A DNA stretch of 36,274 nt from an uncultured Prevotellaceae bacterium (GTDB lineage: Bacteria; Bacteroidota; Bacteroidia; Bacteroidales; Bacteroidaceae), in contig CADCDY010000023.1 in NCBI GenBank assembly GCA_902800245.1, positions 1 through 36,274 on the forward strand. The letters run 5' to 3'. Each line of letters starts with the position of its first letter. Position 1 is the first letter of the stretch. This document shows positions 1 to 7,827 of the stretch, piece after piece. A program made the position numbers and the translations under genes. The notes under the pieces are model-generated. The model saw only the letters and a program-made list of their open reading frames with translations. It did no database searches and was not told the origin of the DNA.

Positions 1-77
1 AAAGGAATGGGATCCCATGCCATTGCACTAACGTTCATCAATAGAATGAACAGACTTGAAAATAATAACTTCTTCAT
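1..77 (-). CDS. Start of a secreted protein, cut by the window edge
   Basis: An ATG at 77-75 on the minus strand opens a frame that stays open to the window edge (25 codons). It begins MKKLLFSSLFILLMNVSAMA, a typical signal peptide with a Lys-Lys n-region, a hydrophobic core and an A-x-A-like cleavage site. A TATCTTTG -7 box lies upstream at 114-107. Only the leader is visible, so the function cannot be stated. The frame, signal peptide and promoter together make a real gene likely. Confidence 0.6.
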   Translation of the reverse strand, partial: MKKLLFSSLFILLMNVSAMAWDPIP

Positions 78-106
78 AACTTTGCTGTTTTAAAGTTTTT
101 ACGGGG

Positions 107-114
107 CAAAGATA
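107..114 (-). promoter_or_regulatory. -7 box for the partial secreted gene
   Basis: TATCTTTG matches the Bacteroidetes -7 consensus TAnnTTTG and lies about 30 nt before the ATG at 77. No TTTG is found at the expected -33 position. Confidence 0.45.
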
Positions 115-241
115 TGAAGAGTTTTTAATTTGACCATAGGAAAAATGAAATAAGACTTTAGCGAAAATTTAGTTTTCGCTGCAAGTGCCTCATATTGAAA
201 AGGATATAAATTTGTTTAGTAAAAGTTTAATTTGGCTGTTT

Positions 242-676
242 TTAGTAAAGTTCGTTGAGTTTCTCTATTAATTCTGTAGCACCGCCTTTATCTATTTTGA
301 AAATGCTAAGAAGGAGTTTAGTGCAAATTTGGGATATTCTTCCTTGGCTTAGCCCCAACATATTACTAACTTCCTTAGATTTAATTCCTAGACGGAATAG
401 CACACAGACATTGAAGTCGTTATTGTTAATTTTATATTGTTTAGATAATAATAGATTATTGAACTCTGGCAGATTCTCAAGAACAAACTTCCGACATTCA
501 CGCAATTCCTCAACAGTTAGCTTCTTACAGGTGTTTTTCAATATTTTATTGCAAATATCTGACTCTAAAATACGTTTGTCAATTTCAGCATGGTCTAATA
601 GATTTTTCTTCCTTTGCTCTTGAAGTATAACATTTTGTTCTTCATATAATGATTCTTTTATGGCAATCATGCTCAA
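242..676 (-). CDS. Coiled-coil/HTH output domain, split from the TPR regulator
   Basis: This 144-residue frame opens with a charged helix (about residues 6-30). It ends in a LuxR/sigma4-like helix-turn-helix: FRLGIKSKEVSNMLGL, then SQGRISQICTKLLLSIF. As I know the family, Bacteroidales regulators carry TPRs, one membrane helix, a coiled coil and this kind of terminal HTH (CxLxRLGxxxKEIAxxLGxS) in a single chain. Here the frame overlaps the end of the TPR gene by 35 nt in the +1 frame and starts at TTG (676) or ATG (670). The simplest reading is one gene broken by a 1-nt insertion in the A-run around 656-660. Translation as a separate soluble HTH protein is the alternative. Confidence 0.7.
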   Translation of the reverse strand: MSMIAIKESLYEEQNVILQEQRKKNLLDHAEIDKRILESDICNKILKNTCKKLTVEELRECRKFVLENLPEFNNLLLSKQYKINNNDFNVCVLFRLGIKSKEVSNMLGLSQGRISQICTKLLLSIFKIDKGGATELIEKLNELY

Positions 677-1805
677 GATTTTGGATATATTGTACTTGCC
701 TTCTTTTTCTATCTACATACAATTTACGAATGATCAGAACTGCTAAAAATGTAACCAAAAAGAGTATAGCGATGCTAAACTGACGTTTCTCCTTTTCGGC
801 TGAAGCTCTTTCTTGTTCACGTCTTGCAATTTCTTGATGACGAGTGTAATTATATAGAGCCTGCAGACGTTCGACCTCTTTTGTTGATCTTTGGGCATAG
901 ACAGAATCTAGCATAGTATAGGCACAAATGGCATATTTAGCTATAGAATCAGGCTTGTGTGTTTTATGATAAAGAAGTGCTAATCCGTTGGCGGCAGAAT
1001 TTTGGTTGCCGAAATCCTTACCATCACGCAATTCCTTGCGAAAAAAATACTCAGCAGAATCCAATACGTTTGTGTGCAGGAAATATAGCCCTTTTGTCTT
1101 ATAATAGATTTCACGACCAACTTCTATATTTCCGAGTGAGTCAAAGTATCCAGATTTCGATTCATATGTATGCATATATTGTCTTGCCTTTTCCAACTCA
1201 TTATTAGAGATAAGGGTACTCAACGTATATCCTAATGTCCTAGCGGCATATTCAGGATATCCACATCGTTTATATAATTTTGCTACATGTTCGCAAACCA
1301 AAATTAACGAATCATGCATCTTGAGATTACGATATGCCTGACCAGATTGTGCATAGCTCATTAATGCCGCTAAAGTGTCTTTACCCATCCACGCGAATTT
1401 AGATGATTGTTTTGTATGATGGAGTTGTTCTTTGTACAACCCTTGTTCATAGAATATCTGGGCCATCTGAGCATACACTCTGGCGAGTTGTGGATAATCA
1501 CAACCGACGCTAAGGGTGTCGGCGCAGTCAATGGCGTCCTGATAACACTGGAGGGCCATGGGGGCTTCGCCGTGGTCGTGGTAGGCGCGGCCCAGGAGGT
1601 AGTGGGCCAGCAGGCGGTCGTTAGGTGTGCCGTGGTCGTCGAAGAAATCGACGCAGGGCTGTACGTCGGCAGCGGTGAAGGGCTGGTCGTTGCGGTTGCG
1701 CTGGTTGATGCTGTCCAGCTCAGCGCGCATACGGTTGCGCTCCGCCTCTGTGGTACAGCAGGCGAACGCCAGGAGAATGGCTATGACGGTCAGCAGATGC
1801 TTCAT
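642..1805 (-). CDS. Membrane-anchored TPR regulator, sensor part
   Basis: The 387-residue protein begins with a lipoprotein-like signal (MKHLLTVIAILLAFAC, possible lipidated Cys16). TPR-type helices follow from about residue 60 to 310 (LLAHYLLGRAYHDHGEAPMA is one unit). One membrane helix lies at about 343-359 (FSIAILFLVTFLAVLII) and a basic coiled coil starts after it. This is the sensor half of the Bacteroidales TPR-TM-HTH regulators; the HTH half lies in the next frame at 242-676. The chain ends after HDCHKRIII, just where the family continues its coiled coil, so truncation by frameshift is likely. It lies 24 nt downstream of the ATPase gene and is probably co-transcribed with it. Confidence 0.8.
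   Translation of the reverse strand: MKHLLTVIAILLAFACCTTEAERNRMRAELDSINQRNRNDQPFTAADVQPCVDFFDDHGTPNDRLLAHYLLGRAYHDHGEAPMALQCYQDAIDCADTLSVGCDYPQLARVYAQMAQIFYEQGLYKEQLHHTKQSSKFAWMGKDTLAALMSYAQSGQAYRNLKMHDSLILVCEHVAKLYKRCGYPEYAARTLGYTLSTLISNNELEKARQYMHTYESKSGYFDSLGNIEVGREIYYKTKGLYFLHTNVLDSAEYFFRKELRDGKDFGNQNSAANGLALLYHKTHKPDSIAKYAICAYTMLDSVYAQRSTKEVERLQALYNYTRHQEIARREQERASAEKEKRQFSIAILFLVTFLAVLIIRKLYVDRKRRQVQYIQNLEHDCHKRIII
1741..1805. repeat. 65-bp direct repeat, copy A
   Basis: This is the first 65 bases of the TPR gene. It matches 3092-3156 at 60 of 65 positions, with the first 30 plus-strand bases (1741-1770) identical. Both copies have the same orientation and enclose the ATPase gene. Confidence 0.85.
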
Positions 1806-1829
1806 GGTGCATCACTCGTTTCTTACCCT

Positions 1830-2948
1830 TTATTTTTTCGTCAGCCAGTAATATAGGAAATAATCATAGATATAATATTTCCCATTATTATTTGTGACAA
1901 TGTCTTTTTCCTGAAGGGCAGACAGACACCTTTGTACTGCACTGGCCGATGAAAGGTGGTATTTCTTGATAAACTCTCCACTCGTTGGCTGAACATCCTT
2001 ACCAGCATGGGCCAACGCTATGAGCAGTGCTTTTTGTTTGGCAGAGAGTCTTGCCAGTAAGTCCTGGTAGGTGTCGTCTTTTTCTTCTATGGCATAACCG
2101 ATAGCCATTTCAACCTCATTGATACCACAGGGGGTGTCCTTTTCCGCCATTGAAAATAGTTCATTGCATATCTTTTGTATGTACCAAGTGGTGCCTTCAA
2201 ATTTCTCATAAATATAGCTAATAGCTTCATTCTCAATCTGCAACCCGCCCTGTTCAAAATGATTTCTGATAAAAGAAGTATATGAATCAAGAGGAATAGG
2301 TTTTAATGATAACATTGAAGAACTTTGATAGAATGGTCTGGCTGGTGACGAGAACATCTCACCCATCATGTGACGCTTGGATCCGGAGAAAACGAACCTT
2401 GCATTGTTACAATCTTGAATATAGGTTCGCAACAAGGCCTCAACATTTTGCTCTGGATAATCCATGATGGTTTGAAACTCATCAATGGCAACAATGCATG
2501 GCTTGTCTGCAGAACCAAGATATTGGAAAATCTCATCAAGAGACACTTTTGGCGACTGTATATCACCTACTTGAAGGTTCCAACTCGGTTGTCCTAAGGC
2601 ATCAAGCGTAATACCAGTTCGTAGTGATCCAGCAATTTGTATAAAACGTTCCCAGGCTTTACGCTCTTTCGATTTCAGAACGGAAAGAATCACCCTTCCC
2701 ATTTCATAAATCAGTTCGGACAATGACTTTGTGGCATAGATATCCACAAGAAACAAGTAATAGTCTTTCTGCAGTTCCTGTTGGGCAAAGCAATGACGTA
2801 TAAGACCTGTCTTACCCATTCTTCTTGGCGACATCAAGGCTACATGATTGCCATTCATCAGAAGGGATGTTAAGCGCTTGGTTTCTTCCACTCTGTCGCA
2901 GAAGTACTCAGGTCCGTTATAACCATAGGTCAGAAATGGATTCTTCAT
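1830..2948 (-). CDS. Archaeal-type AAA/STAND ATPase with C-terminal winged helix
   Basis: From the ATG at 2948 the protein has 372 residues. A P-loop SPRRMGKT is at 40-47, a Walker B CIVAIDEFQ at about 157, a sensor-like VFSGSKRHMM follows, and a winged-helix region ends the protein (LSSASAVQRCLSALQEKDIV). This matches the ATP-binding family related to archaeal MJ ATPases (PF01637), often found as orphan genes in Bacteroidales; the substrate is unknown. The frame is open to an ATG at 2984, but the -7 box at 2989-2982 overlaps that codon, so 2948 is chosen. The gene lies between two 65-bp copies of the start of the TPR gene, which suggests it was inserted as a cassette. Confidence 0.85.
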   Translation of the reverse strand: MKNPFLTYGYNGPEYFCDRVEETKRLTSLLMNGNHVALMSPRRMGKTGLIRHCFAQQELQKDYYLFLVDIYATKSLSELIYEMGRVILSVLKSKERKAWERFIQIAGSLRTGITLDALGQPSWNLQVGDIQSPKVSLDEIFQYLGSADKPCIVAIDEFQTIMDYPEQNVEALLRTYIQDCNNARFVFSGSKRHMMGEMFSSPARPFYQSSSMLSLKPIPLDSYTSFIRNHFEQGGLQIENEAISYIYEKFEGTTWYIQKICNELFSMAEKDTPCGINEVEMAIGYAIEEKDDTYQDLLARLSAKQKALLIALAHAGKDVQPTSGEFIKKYHLSSASAVQRCLSALQEKDIVTNNNGKYYIYDYFLYYWLTKK

Positions 2949-2981
2949 ATTCTCATTACCATTATTGTTGTATTCTGGGTG

Positions 2982-3013
2982 CAAAGATAATAAGAATTCT
3001 TTAATTATACAAA
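2982..3013 (-). promoter_or_regulatory. Promoter of the ATPase gene
   Basis: On the minus strand, TTTG (3013-3010), exactly 20 nt, then TATCTTTG (2989-2982). The transcript would start near 2978 and give a leader of about 30 nt before the ATG at 2948. Confidence 0.7.
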
Positions 3014-3075
3014 TCTGCGTAACGCTTTTTTGTATAATTGCATGATAAAAGGGCCAAGGAGTACTTTCGACGAAG

Positions 3076-3156
3076 TCAAAGGCTGACGCAGTCCGCCTCT
3101 GTGGTACAGCAGGCGAACGCCAACACGATGGCTATGATGGTCAGCAGATGCTTCAT
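3076..3156 (-). pseudogene. Duplicated 5' end of the TPR gene (26-codon lipoprotein leader)
   Basis: The ATG at 3156 opens MKHLLTIIAIVLAFACC and continues as TTEADCVSL before TGA at 3078-3076. The first 20 residues match the leader of the TPR gene (MKHLLTVIAILLAFACC) with two conservative changes. At DNA level 3092-3156 matches 1741-1805 with 5 mismatches in 65 bases; similarity stops at the ATG on one side and at codon 21 on the other. A -7 box lies 7 nt before the ATG, so a short peptide could still be made, but this looks like the stump of a displaced gene. Confidence 0.75.
3092..3156. repeat. 65-bp direct repeat, copy B
   Basis: Second copy of the repeat at 1741-1805. The mismatches cluster at 3123-3127 and at 3138. 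Repeat and intervening DNA form a cassette of about 1.35 kb. Confidence 0.85.
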
Positions 3157-3163
3157 CTGCCTG

Positions 3164-3171
3164 CAAAGATA
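3164..3171 (-). promoter_or_regulatory. -7 box before the TPR-gene stump
   Basis: TATCTTTG on the minus strand, followed after 7 nt by the ATG at 3156. No TTTG at the expected -33 position. It may be the original promoter of the TPR gene, now cut off from it. Confidence 0.4.
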
Positions 3172-3239
3172 CAAAAAATTCCCGATAAACACTATGTCTA
3201 TCGGGAAAAGTTCAATCTTATTGTCTTTCTGCAAAAATA

Positions 3240-4781
3240 TTACTTCGCGTAAGCAACGGAGCGGGTCTCGCGGATGACGGTGATCTTGACCTGACCGGGA
3301 TAGGTCATCTCGTTCTGGATCTTCGATGCAATCTGTCCGCTGAGTGCCTCGGTCTCGGCATCGTCCATCTTGTCGGCACCGACAATGACACGGAGCTCGC
3401 GACCAGCCTGGATGGCGTAGGTCTTGGTGACACCAGGATAGCTCATGGCGATGGCTTCGAGGTCGTTCAAACGCTTGATATAAGCCTCGACAATCTCACG
3501 ACGTGCACCAGGACGTGCACCAGAGATGGCGTCACAAATCTGTACGATAGGCGCGAGCAGCGTCTGCATCTCCATCTCATCGTGGTGGGCACCGATGGCA
3601 TTGCAGATATCGGGCTTCTCCTTGAACTTCTCGGCAATCTTGGCACCGTAGATAGCGTGTGGATCATCGGTATCCTCGTCGGGCACCTTACCGATGTCGT
3701 GCAACAGACCGGCACGCTTAGCCTTCTTGGGATTCAGACCCAGCTCGGCAGCCATCACGGCACAGAGGTTAGCCGTCTCGCGGGCGTGCTGCAACAGGTT
3801 CTGACCATAGCTGGAACGATACTTCATCTTACCGATGATACGGATGAGTTCGGGGTGCAGACCATGAATACCAAGGTCGATGGTAGTGCGCTTACCCGTC
3901 TCGATAATCTCGTTCTCCAACTGTTTCTTCACCTTGGCAACAACTTCCTCGATACGTGCGGGATGGATACGTCCGTCGGCCACCAACTGGTGGAGGGCCA
4001 GACGACAAGTCTCGCGACGAATGGGGTCGAAGGCGGAAATGACGATAGCCTCAGGAGTGTCGTCGACAACGATTTCAACACCGCAGGCAGCCTCCAAAGC
4101 GCGGATGTTACGACCCTCACGACCAATGACACGACCTTTGACGTCGTCATTGTCGATGTGGAACACGCTGACGGAGTTTTCGACAGCGGTCTCAGTAGCT
4201 ACGCGCTGGATGGTCTGGATAATGATTTTCTTGGCCTGGGCATTGGCATTGAGCTTGGCCTCGTCCATGATTTCATTGATGTAGGCAGCAGCGTCGGTCT
4301 TGGCTTCGTCCTTCAGCGACTCCACCAGACGGGCCTTGGCCTCGTCGGCAGAGAGTCCGGAGAGTTCTTCCAGTTTGGCGCGCTCCTGCATCTGCATCTT
4401 CTCGAGTTCTTCCTGCTTCAGCGTCAGCACCTTCTTCTCGTTGTCGATACGCGTCTGCTGGTTGTCGAGGTCATTCTTGCGACGTCCCAGTTCCTCCTGA
4501 CGCTGGTTCAGCGAAATCTCACGCTGCTTCAGCTTGTTCTCGCTCTGCTGGATGTGCTGGTTGCGCTGTTGCACTTCCTTTTCCAGTTCTGCTTTCTTGT
4601 TCAGGAATTTCTCCTTCACCTCGAGCAATTTCTTTTCTTTGATTACCTCTGCCTCCTTCTTGGCGGCATTCAGCATTTCATTATATTTTCCCTTCGCGAC
4701 GAAGCGGAAAATCATAAAGCCGCAGAAACCACCTACAATGAGGGCTGCAGCAATCAGAATAATACCAACAATAATGTTCAT
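3240..4781 (-). CDS. rny: Ribonuclease Y
   Basis: This 513-residue membrane-bound endoribonuclease starts mRNA decay. An N-terminal membrane helix ([20 protein letters not shown]) is followed by a long charged coiled coil to about residue 190. A KH RNA-binding domain has [19 protein letters not shown] at about 220, and an HD catalytic domain has LLHDIGK at about 360 and IGAHHDEME shortly after. Length and domain order are those of the full family. It is the last gene of a minus-strand group with the coiled-coil gene and zapA; the gap to zapA is 37 nt. A long open frame on the opposite strand is a codon-bias shadow. Confidence 0.97.
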   Translation of the reverse strand: MNIIVGIILIAAALIVGGFCGFMIFRFVAKGKYNEMLNAAKKEAEVIKEKKLLEVKEKFLNKKAELEKEVQQRNQHIQQSENKLKQREISLNQRQEELGRRKNDLDNQQTRIDNEKKVLTLKQEELEKMQMQERAKLEELSGLSADEAKARLVESLKDEAKTDAAAYINEIMDEAKLNANAQAKKIIIQTIQRVATETAVENSVSVFHIDNDDVKGRVIGREGRNIRALEAACGVEIVVDDTPEAIVISAFDPIRRETCRLALHQLVADGRIHPARIEEVVAKVKKQLENEIIETGKRTTIDLGIHGLHPELIRIIGKMKYRSSYGQNLLQHARETANLCAVMAAELGLNPKKAKRAGLLHDIGKVPDEDTDDPHAIYGAKIAEKFKEKPDICNAIGAHHDEMEMQTLLAPIVQICDAISGARPGARREIVEAYIKRLNDLEAIAMSYPGVTKTYAIQAGRELRVIVGADKMDDAETEALSGQIASKIQNEMTYPGQVKITVIRETRSVAYAK

Positions 4782-4818
4782 AAACGTTCTAAGTCTTATA
4801 TATATATGTTAATGATCT

Positions 4819-5127
4819 CTACTTTTCATCACCGAGGGCTTCCTCGATTTCACTTGTCAACTTAGCGAGAACATTATCATAGGGCGAGGTATCGTTATTG
4901 GCACGCTCTTTCTGATACATCAGCGTGATGTCGATTAACGTCATCAGTGCCACTGTATGATCACTTTTGCGCCCCTTGTACGCCTGTGCATAGGCGTTGT
5001 AGCGCTCGGTGATGAGCTTGGCTGCAGAGCGATAGTATTCTTCATCCTCACGATTGATGACGACTTCTATCTCTTCGTCGTAGACGTGCAACCTGATATG
5101 TAATCTGTCCTTTTTCTGTTCTGGCAT
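4819..5127 (-). CDS. zapA: Cell division protein ZapA
   Basis: A 102-residue ZapA-family protein (PF05164). ZapA binds FtsZ filaments at midcell and helps bundle them. The N-terminal beta part (RLHIRLHVYDEEIEVVINRE) and the helix with YYRSAAKLITERYNAY followed by ALMTLIDITLMYQKE are typical of the family. It sits 12 nt downstream of a small coiled-coil gene and just upstream of rny. Confidence 0.9.
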   Translation of the reverse strand: MPEQKKDRLHIRLHVYDEEIEVVINREDEEYYRSAAKLITERYNAYAQAYKGRKSDHTVALMTLIDITLMYQKERANNDTSPYDNVLAKLTSEIEEALGDEK

Positions 5128-5139
5128 AGCATCAATTCC

Positions 5140-5439
5140 TTATTGATTTTCATCGCTGAGGATAGCAATGCATTTATTGACATCGCGAATCAGCTTCGAC
5201 AACCGATCCTTGGCTCCTGTCAGGTCCCCATCGGTAATCTCTATCATCCTCGCCATTTTCAGTGAATTATAGTCCGACTGCTGCTGTTCCAACTTCTGAC
5301 GCAACTGATTCATATCCTGTTCGTTCTTTTGCAACATCTCATACAGACTCTTATTCTCCTTTTTCAACTCTTGAAAGCGGAGAATCATCTGTCGGATGCG
5401 CGTCTCAAACGTCGCCAAAGCTTTCTCGTTAGCGGTCAT
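5140..5439 (-). CDS. Small coiled-coil protein next to zapA (ZapB-like by position)
   Basis: This 99-residue protein is mostly one coiled coil (about residues 5-65, rich in Glu, Gln, Lys and Leu), followed by a short helical tail ending AILSDENQ. It is the first gene of the group with zapA and rny and has its own promoter. Size, coiled coil and position recall ZapB, the ZapA partner, but there is no diagnostic motif, so a division role is inferred from context only. Confidence 0.7.
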   Translation of the reverse strand: MTANEKALATFETRIRQMILRFQELKKENKSLYEMLQKNEQDMNQLRQKLEQQQSDYNSLKMARMIEITDGDLTGAKDRLSKLIRDVNKCIAILSDENQ

Positions 5440-5458
5440 ACTTATTCACTTTATCCCA

Positions 5459-5466
5459 CAAAGGTA
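5459..5466 (-). promoter_or_regulatory. -7 box of the coiled-coil-zapA-rny group
   Basis: TACCTTTG on the minus strand, about 20 nt before the ATG at 5439. No clear TTTG at -33. The DNA upstream contains two AATTGAGAA repeats. Confidence 0.5.
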
Positions 5467-5522
5467 GAAAATATAATTGACAATTGAGAAATGTCAAATT
5501 GAGAATTAATAATTTTTAACTC

Positions 5523-6137
5523 TTATTCCTTCGGTTTGGGCTCTTTCTTAGCCAGCATCACCACTTTATACACGAAATTAGTGGTCCACTGCTGCGAGAA
5601 TCCAAGCTTCTGGGCATACTGTCGAATGGCCACTACGGTCTTCATGACACCAGCATCCGAAAAATCGTTCTTCGTGAAGATATCGTTGACGGTCTTTTCC
5701 GTCATCGTACGGATGGCACTCTTGAAGATGCTGGGCACACGGAGCTTGAATTTCATCAGATTGCCCGTGAGCATCATCAGGTCCTGCGTGAAGCCCGAGA
5801 ACTGATACATGTAGGTCTGTATGTCCTGTGGTTTCTTGCAGCGCTTGCGGATGCTCTGGTCGATTTCCTTCGTAAAGTCTTCGTCCATGCCGTAGAGTTC
5901 CTTCAGCATTTTCTTACACTTCGTCTTCTCGGCCAATCCCAGTTTATTGTTTTGTGTAGGCACCTTCAGGGTAGCCTTGAACACGCGCAGGTCGGGCAGT
6001 GCAGCCATATTGGTGATGCCCAGGTCGGCAGCCATCACTGCCTGAAAATATACGCGAATCAGAGTCATGAAGTCTTCCATGCCTCCTGCTTTCTGTTGTC
6101 CTTCCTTTTTTCCGAATAAATTTGATAAAAATCCCAT
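5523..6137 (-). CDS. Conserved-looking protein of unknown function
   Basis: A 204-residue protein that I cannot assign to a family. The N-terminus MGFLSNLFGKKEGQQKAGG is a short amphipathic start followed by a flexible basic linker. The rest looks all-helical, with MEDFMTLIRVYFQAVMAADLG and a basic C-terminus (VYKVVMLAKKEPKPKE). There is no signal peptide and no membrane helix, so it is probably cytoplasmic. It is the last gene after the two hydrolase copies, 37 nt downstream of the intact one, and may share their transcript although it looks functionally unrelated. Confidence 0.75.
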   Translation of the reverse strand: MGFLSNLFGKKEGQQKAGGMEDFMTLIRVYFQAVMAADLGITNMAALPDLRVFKATLKVPTQNNKLGLAEKTKCKKMLKELYGMDEDFTKEIDQSIRKRCKKPQDIQTYMYQFSGFTQDLMMLTGNLMKFKLRVPSIFKSAIRTMTEKTVNDIFTKNDFSDAGVMKTVVAIRQYAQKLGFSQQWTTNFVYKVVMLAKKEPKPKE

Positions 6138-6174
6138 ATCTTATATTATGCTATTGTATAAATTAACCATTTGT

Positions 6175-7809
6175 TTACCATCCCCATTTCTCGTACTCGA
6201 CATTAATGCCGCCCTGCATATACCAGTTGGCCAGCGTCTGCTCGTAGAGCTGGAAGAGCTGTACAGGAGCTTCCACATCCTCGCTGAACGGATAGACAGA
6301 CAATACGCTGTCTGACGAAGGTGCTGACGATGGTGGGAACAAAAGGTATGCAATCAGGTCCCCAATATCTGTAAGGGTTATGCCGGCATCTTCCAGCATC
6401 TCCTCGGCATCCTCGGGAGTGAGGTCAACCTTTGCCAGCGCATCCTTGATACCAGGAATAAATTCCATAATCATAGCCAGAATGCCAGATCTATTGGCAC
6501 GATGGGATGCAAGCAGCTGTGGAGCACTGCTATCCTTGATGATCTTACGCAGGTCGATACCCCAGCTCTCCAGTGTCTTGATGACCTTCATGAGGTTGAG
6601 GTCCTTCACCACGTTGTGGTAATAGCGGTTCTGACCACCCTCGTAGTAGAGTACGGGCCAAACCTCAATGGCGGCAACATGGTTAGCCTTAAACACCAGT
6701 GTGTTAGTCTGCAGGTTGGTCTTTCCTGGTACGAGGCTGGGCGTGAAGCCCTTCTCCCTCATCCATGGGATGATGGCTCGTACACACTGGATGGGCACGT
6801 AGTTGTCGTGACGGCTGTGTTCGATGAAGTAACGCTGTGTGGTGTCAATGTCCCAGCCGTTCATGAGGTTGATTTTCTCCAACGCTGCCATAAAAGCCTT
6901 GGCCTGATCGCTTTCCAAATCCATATAGGCGGGCTGGATAAGATGACTCAGCGAGTCATCCATACTGACACCATAGTCACCGAGCGTTTCCTTCTTCTTG
7001 GTCTTGACATACTCCTTCGCACCAGTAGCCAGAGGTTCCTTGAACAAGTCCTTGTAGTCGATGTTCAAGTGTAAGTTCTCAACGGCAGAAATAAGCATCA
7101 TGACAACGTCCTTGCAGTCCTCACACCAGTCGCGCTTGACATACTCCTTATAGGCTATGACATAGTCGGTAGGACCACCACCGGCAAAGGACTTGGTGAT
7201 GGTAACCTTGTCCTTGTATTCCATATCGCGCAATTTGGCCACATAGAGCGTCTCTGAGCCACCCTGCGAGAAACCAAGGTTGAAGAGGTATTTACCCATA
7301 GGTATCTGCTTGTCGGTAAGCAACTTACGTGCAGCCACCAGACCGTCGAGCGAATTGCGGGCATTGACGTCACCACTATGGTAGAACGAGGGTTTGTCGA
7401 TGCTTGAACCATAGCCTATGAAATCGCTCATAATGAGGATATAGTTAGGCTTCAACGGATTGACAATCAGTCCGTTAATCAGTTCCGAATTACCCGTCGA
7501 AGGAGCATCCTCGGGTGAGCCCAGCGTGGCGCGGTTGAAGAGCAAGATACCATCGCAGGGCGCCGAGCCATCTACGATGTTGGAAGGTATCATGATGACG
7601 CCGCTGATGGTGACGGGCTTGCCGTCAGCATCCTTAGAGGGATATTCGTAGACGTAGCGGCGCACGGCACGCGTACTCAGAGTGACACCACCAGCACGCG
7701 TCTTCACCGTCGTGTCTCTCTCTAAAATAATTTTATAGTCTGCAGACTGAGCCACAGCTGTCAACACAACGTTGACAATAACCAATAGGAATAATATTAA
7801 GCGTTTCAT
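6175..7809 (-). CDS. Secreted alpha/beta hydrolase, intact copy
   Basis: A 544-residue exported hydrolase with signal peptide MKRLILFLLVIVNVVLTAVA. The nucleophile elbow is GFSQGG with Ser181. A likely acid is in EHSRHDNYVP and a likely His in VFKANH. The layout resembles secretory-lipase or prolyl-oligopeptidase-like esterases; the substrate is unknown. The C-terminal segment, from about residue 410, has a helical EF-like stretch (LTPEDAEEMLEDAGI) and ends in EYEKWGW. It lies 18 nt downstream of a damaged paralogue with the same layout and is the only one of the pair still coding for all three candidate catalytic residues. Confidence 0.85.
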   Translation of the reverse strand: MKRLILFLLVIVNVVLTAVAQSADYKIILERDTTVKTRAGGVTLSTRAVRRYVYEYPSKDADGKPVTISGVIMIPSNIVDGSAPCDGILLFNRATLGSPEDAPSTGNSELINGLIVNPLKPNYILIMSDFIGYGSSIDKPSFYHSGDVNARNSLDGLVAARKLLTDKQIPMGKYLFNLGFSQGGSETLYVAKLRDMEYKDKVTITKSFAGGGPTDYVIAYKEYVKRDWCEDCKDVVMMLISAVENLHLNIDYKDLFKEPLATGAKEYVKTKKKETLGDYGVSMDDSLSHLIQPAYMDLESDQAKAFMAALEKINLMNGWDIDTTQRYFIEHSRHDNYVPIQCVRAIIPWMREKGFTPSLVPGKTNLQTNTLVFKANHVAAIEVWPVLYYEGGQNRYYHNVVKDLNLMKVIKTLESWGIDLRKIIKDSSAPQLLASHRANRSGILAMIMEFIPGIKDALAKVDLTPEDAEEMLEDAGITLTDIGDLIAYLLFPPSSAPSSDSVLSVYPFSEDVEAPVQLFQLYEQTLANWYMQGGINVEYEKWGW

Positions 7810-7827
7810 TGTCTTCTCATTTTTATA

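Noticed and set aside
642-676. Programmed ribosomal frameshift joining the TPR and HTH halves
   Set aside because: The shift needed is +1 and the site has no recognised slippery heptamer or downstream structure; a 1-nt indel is simpler.
3582-4865. 427-codon open frame on the plus strand opposite rny and zapA
   Set aside because: It is antisense to two certain genes, has low-complexity Leu/Val-rich sequence without domain features, and reflects codon bias.
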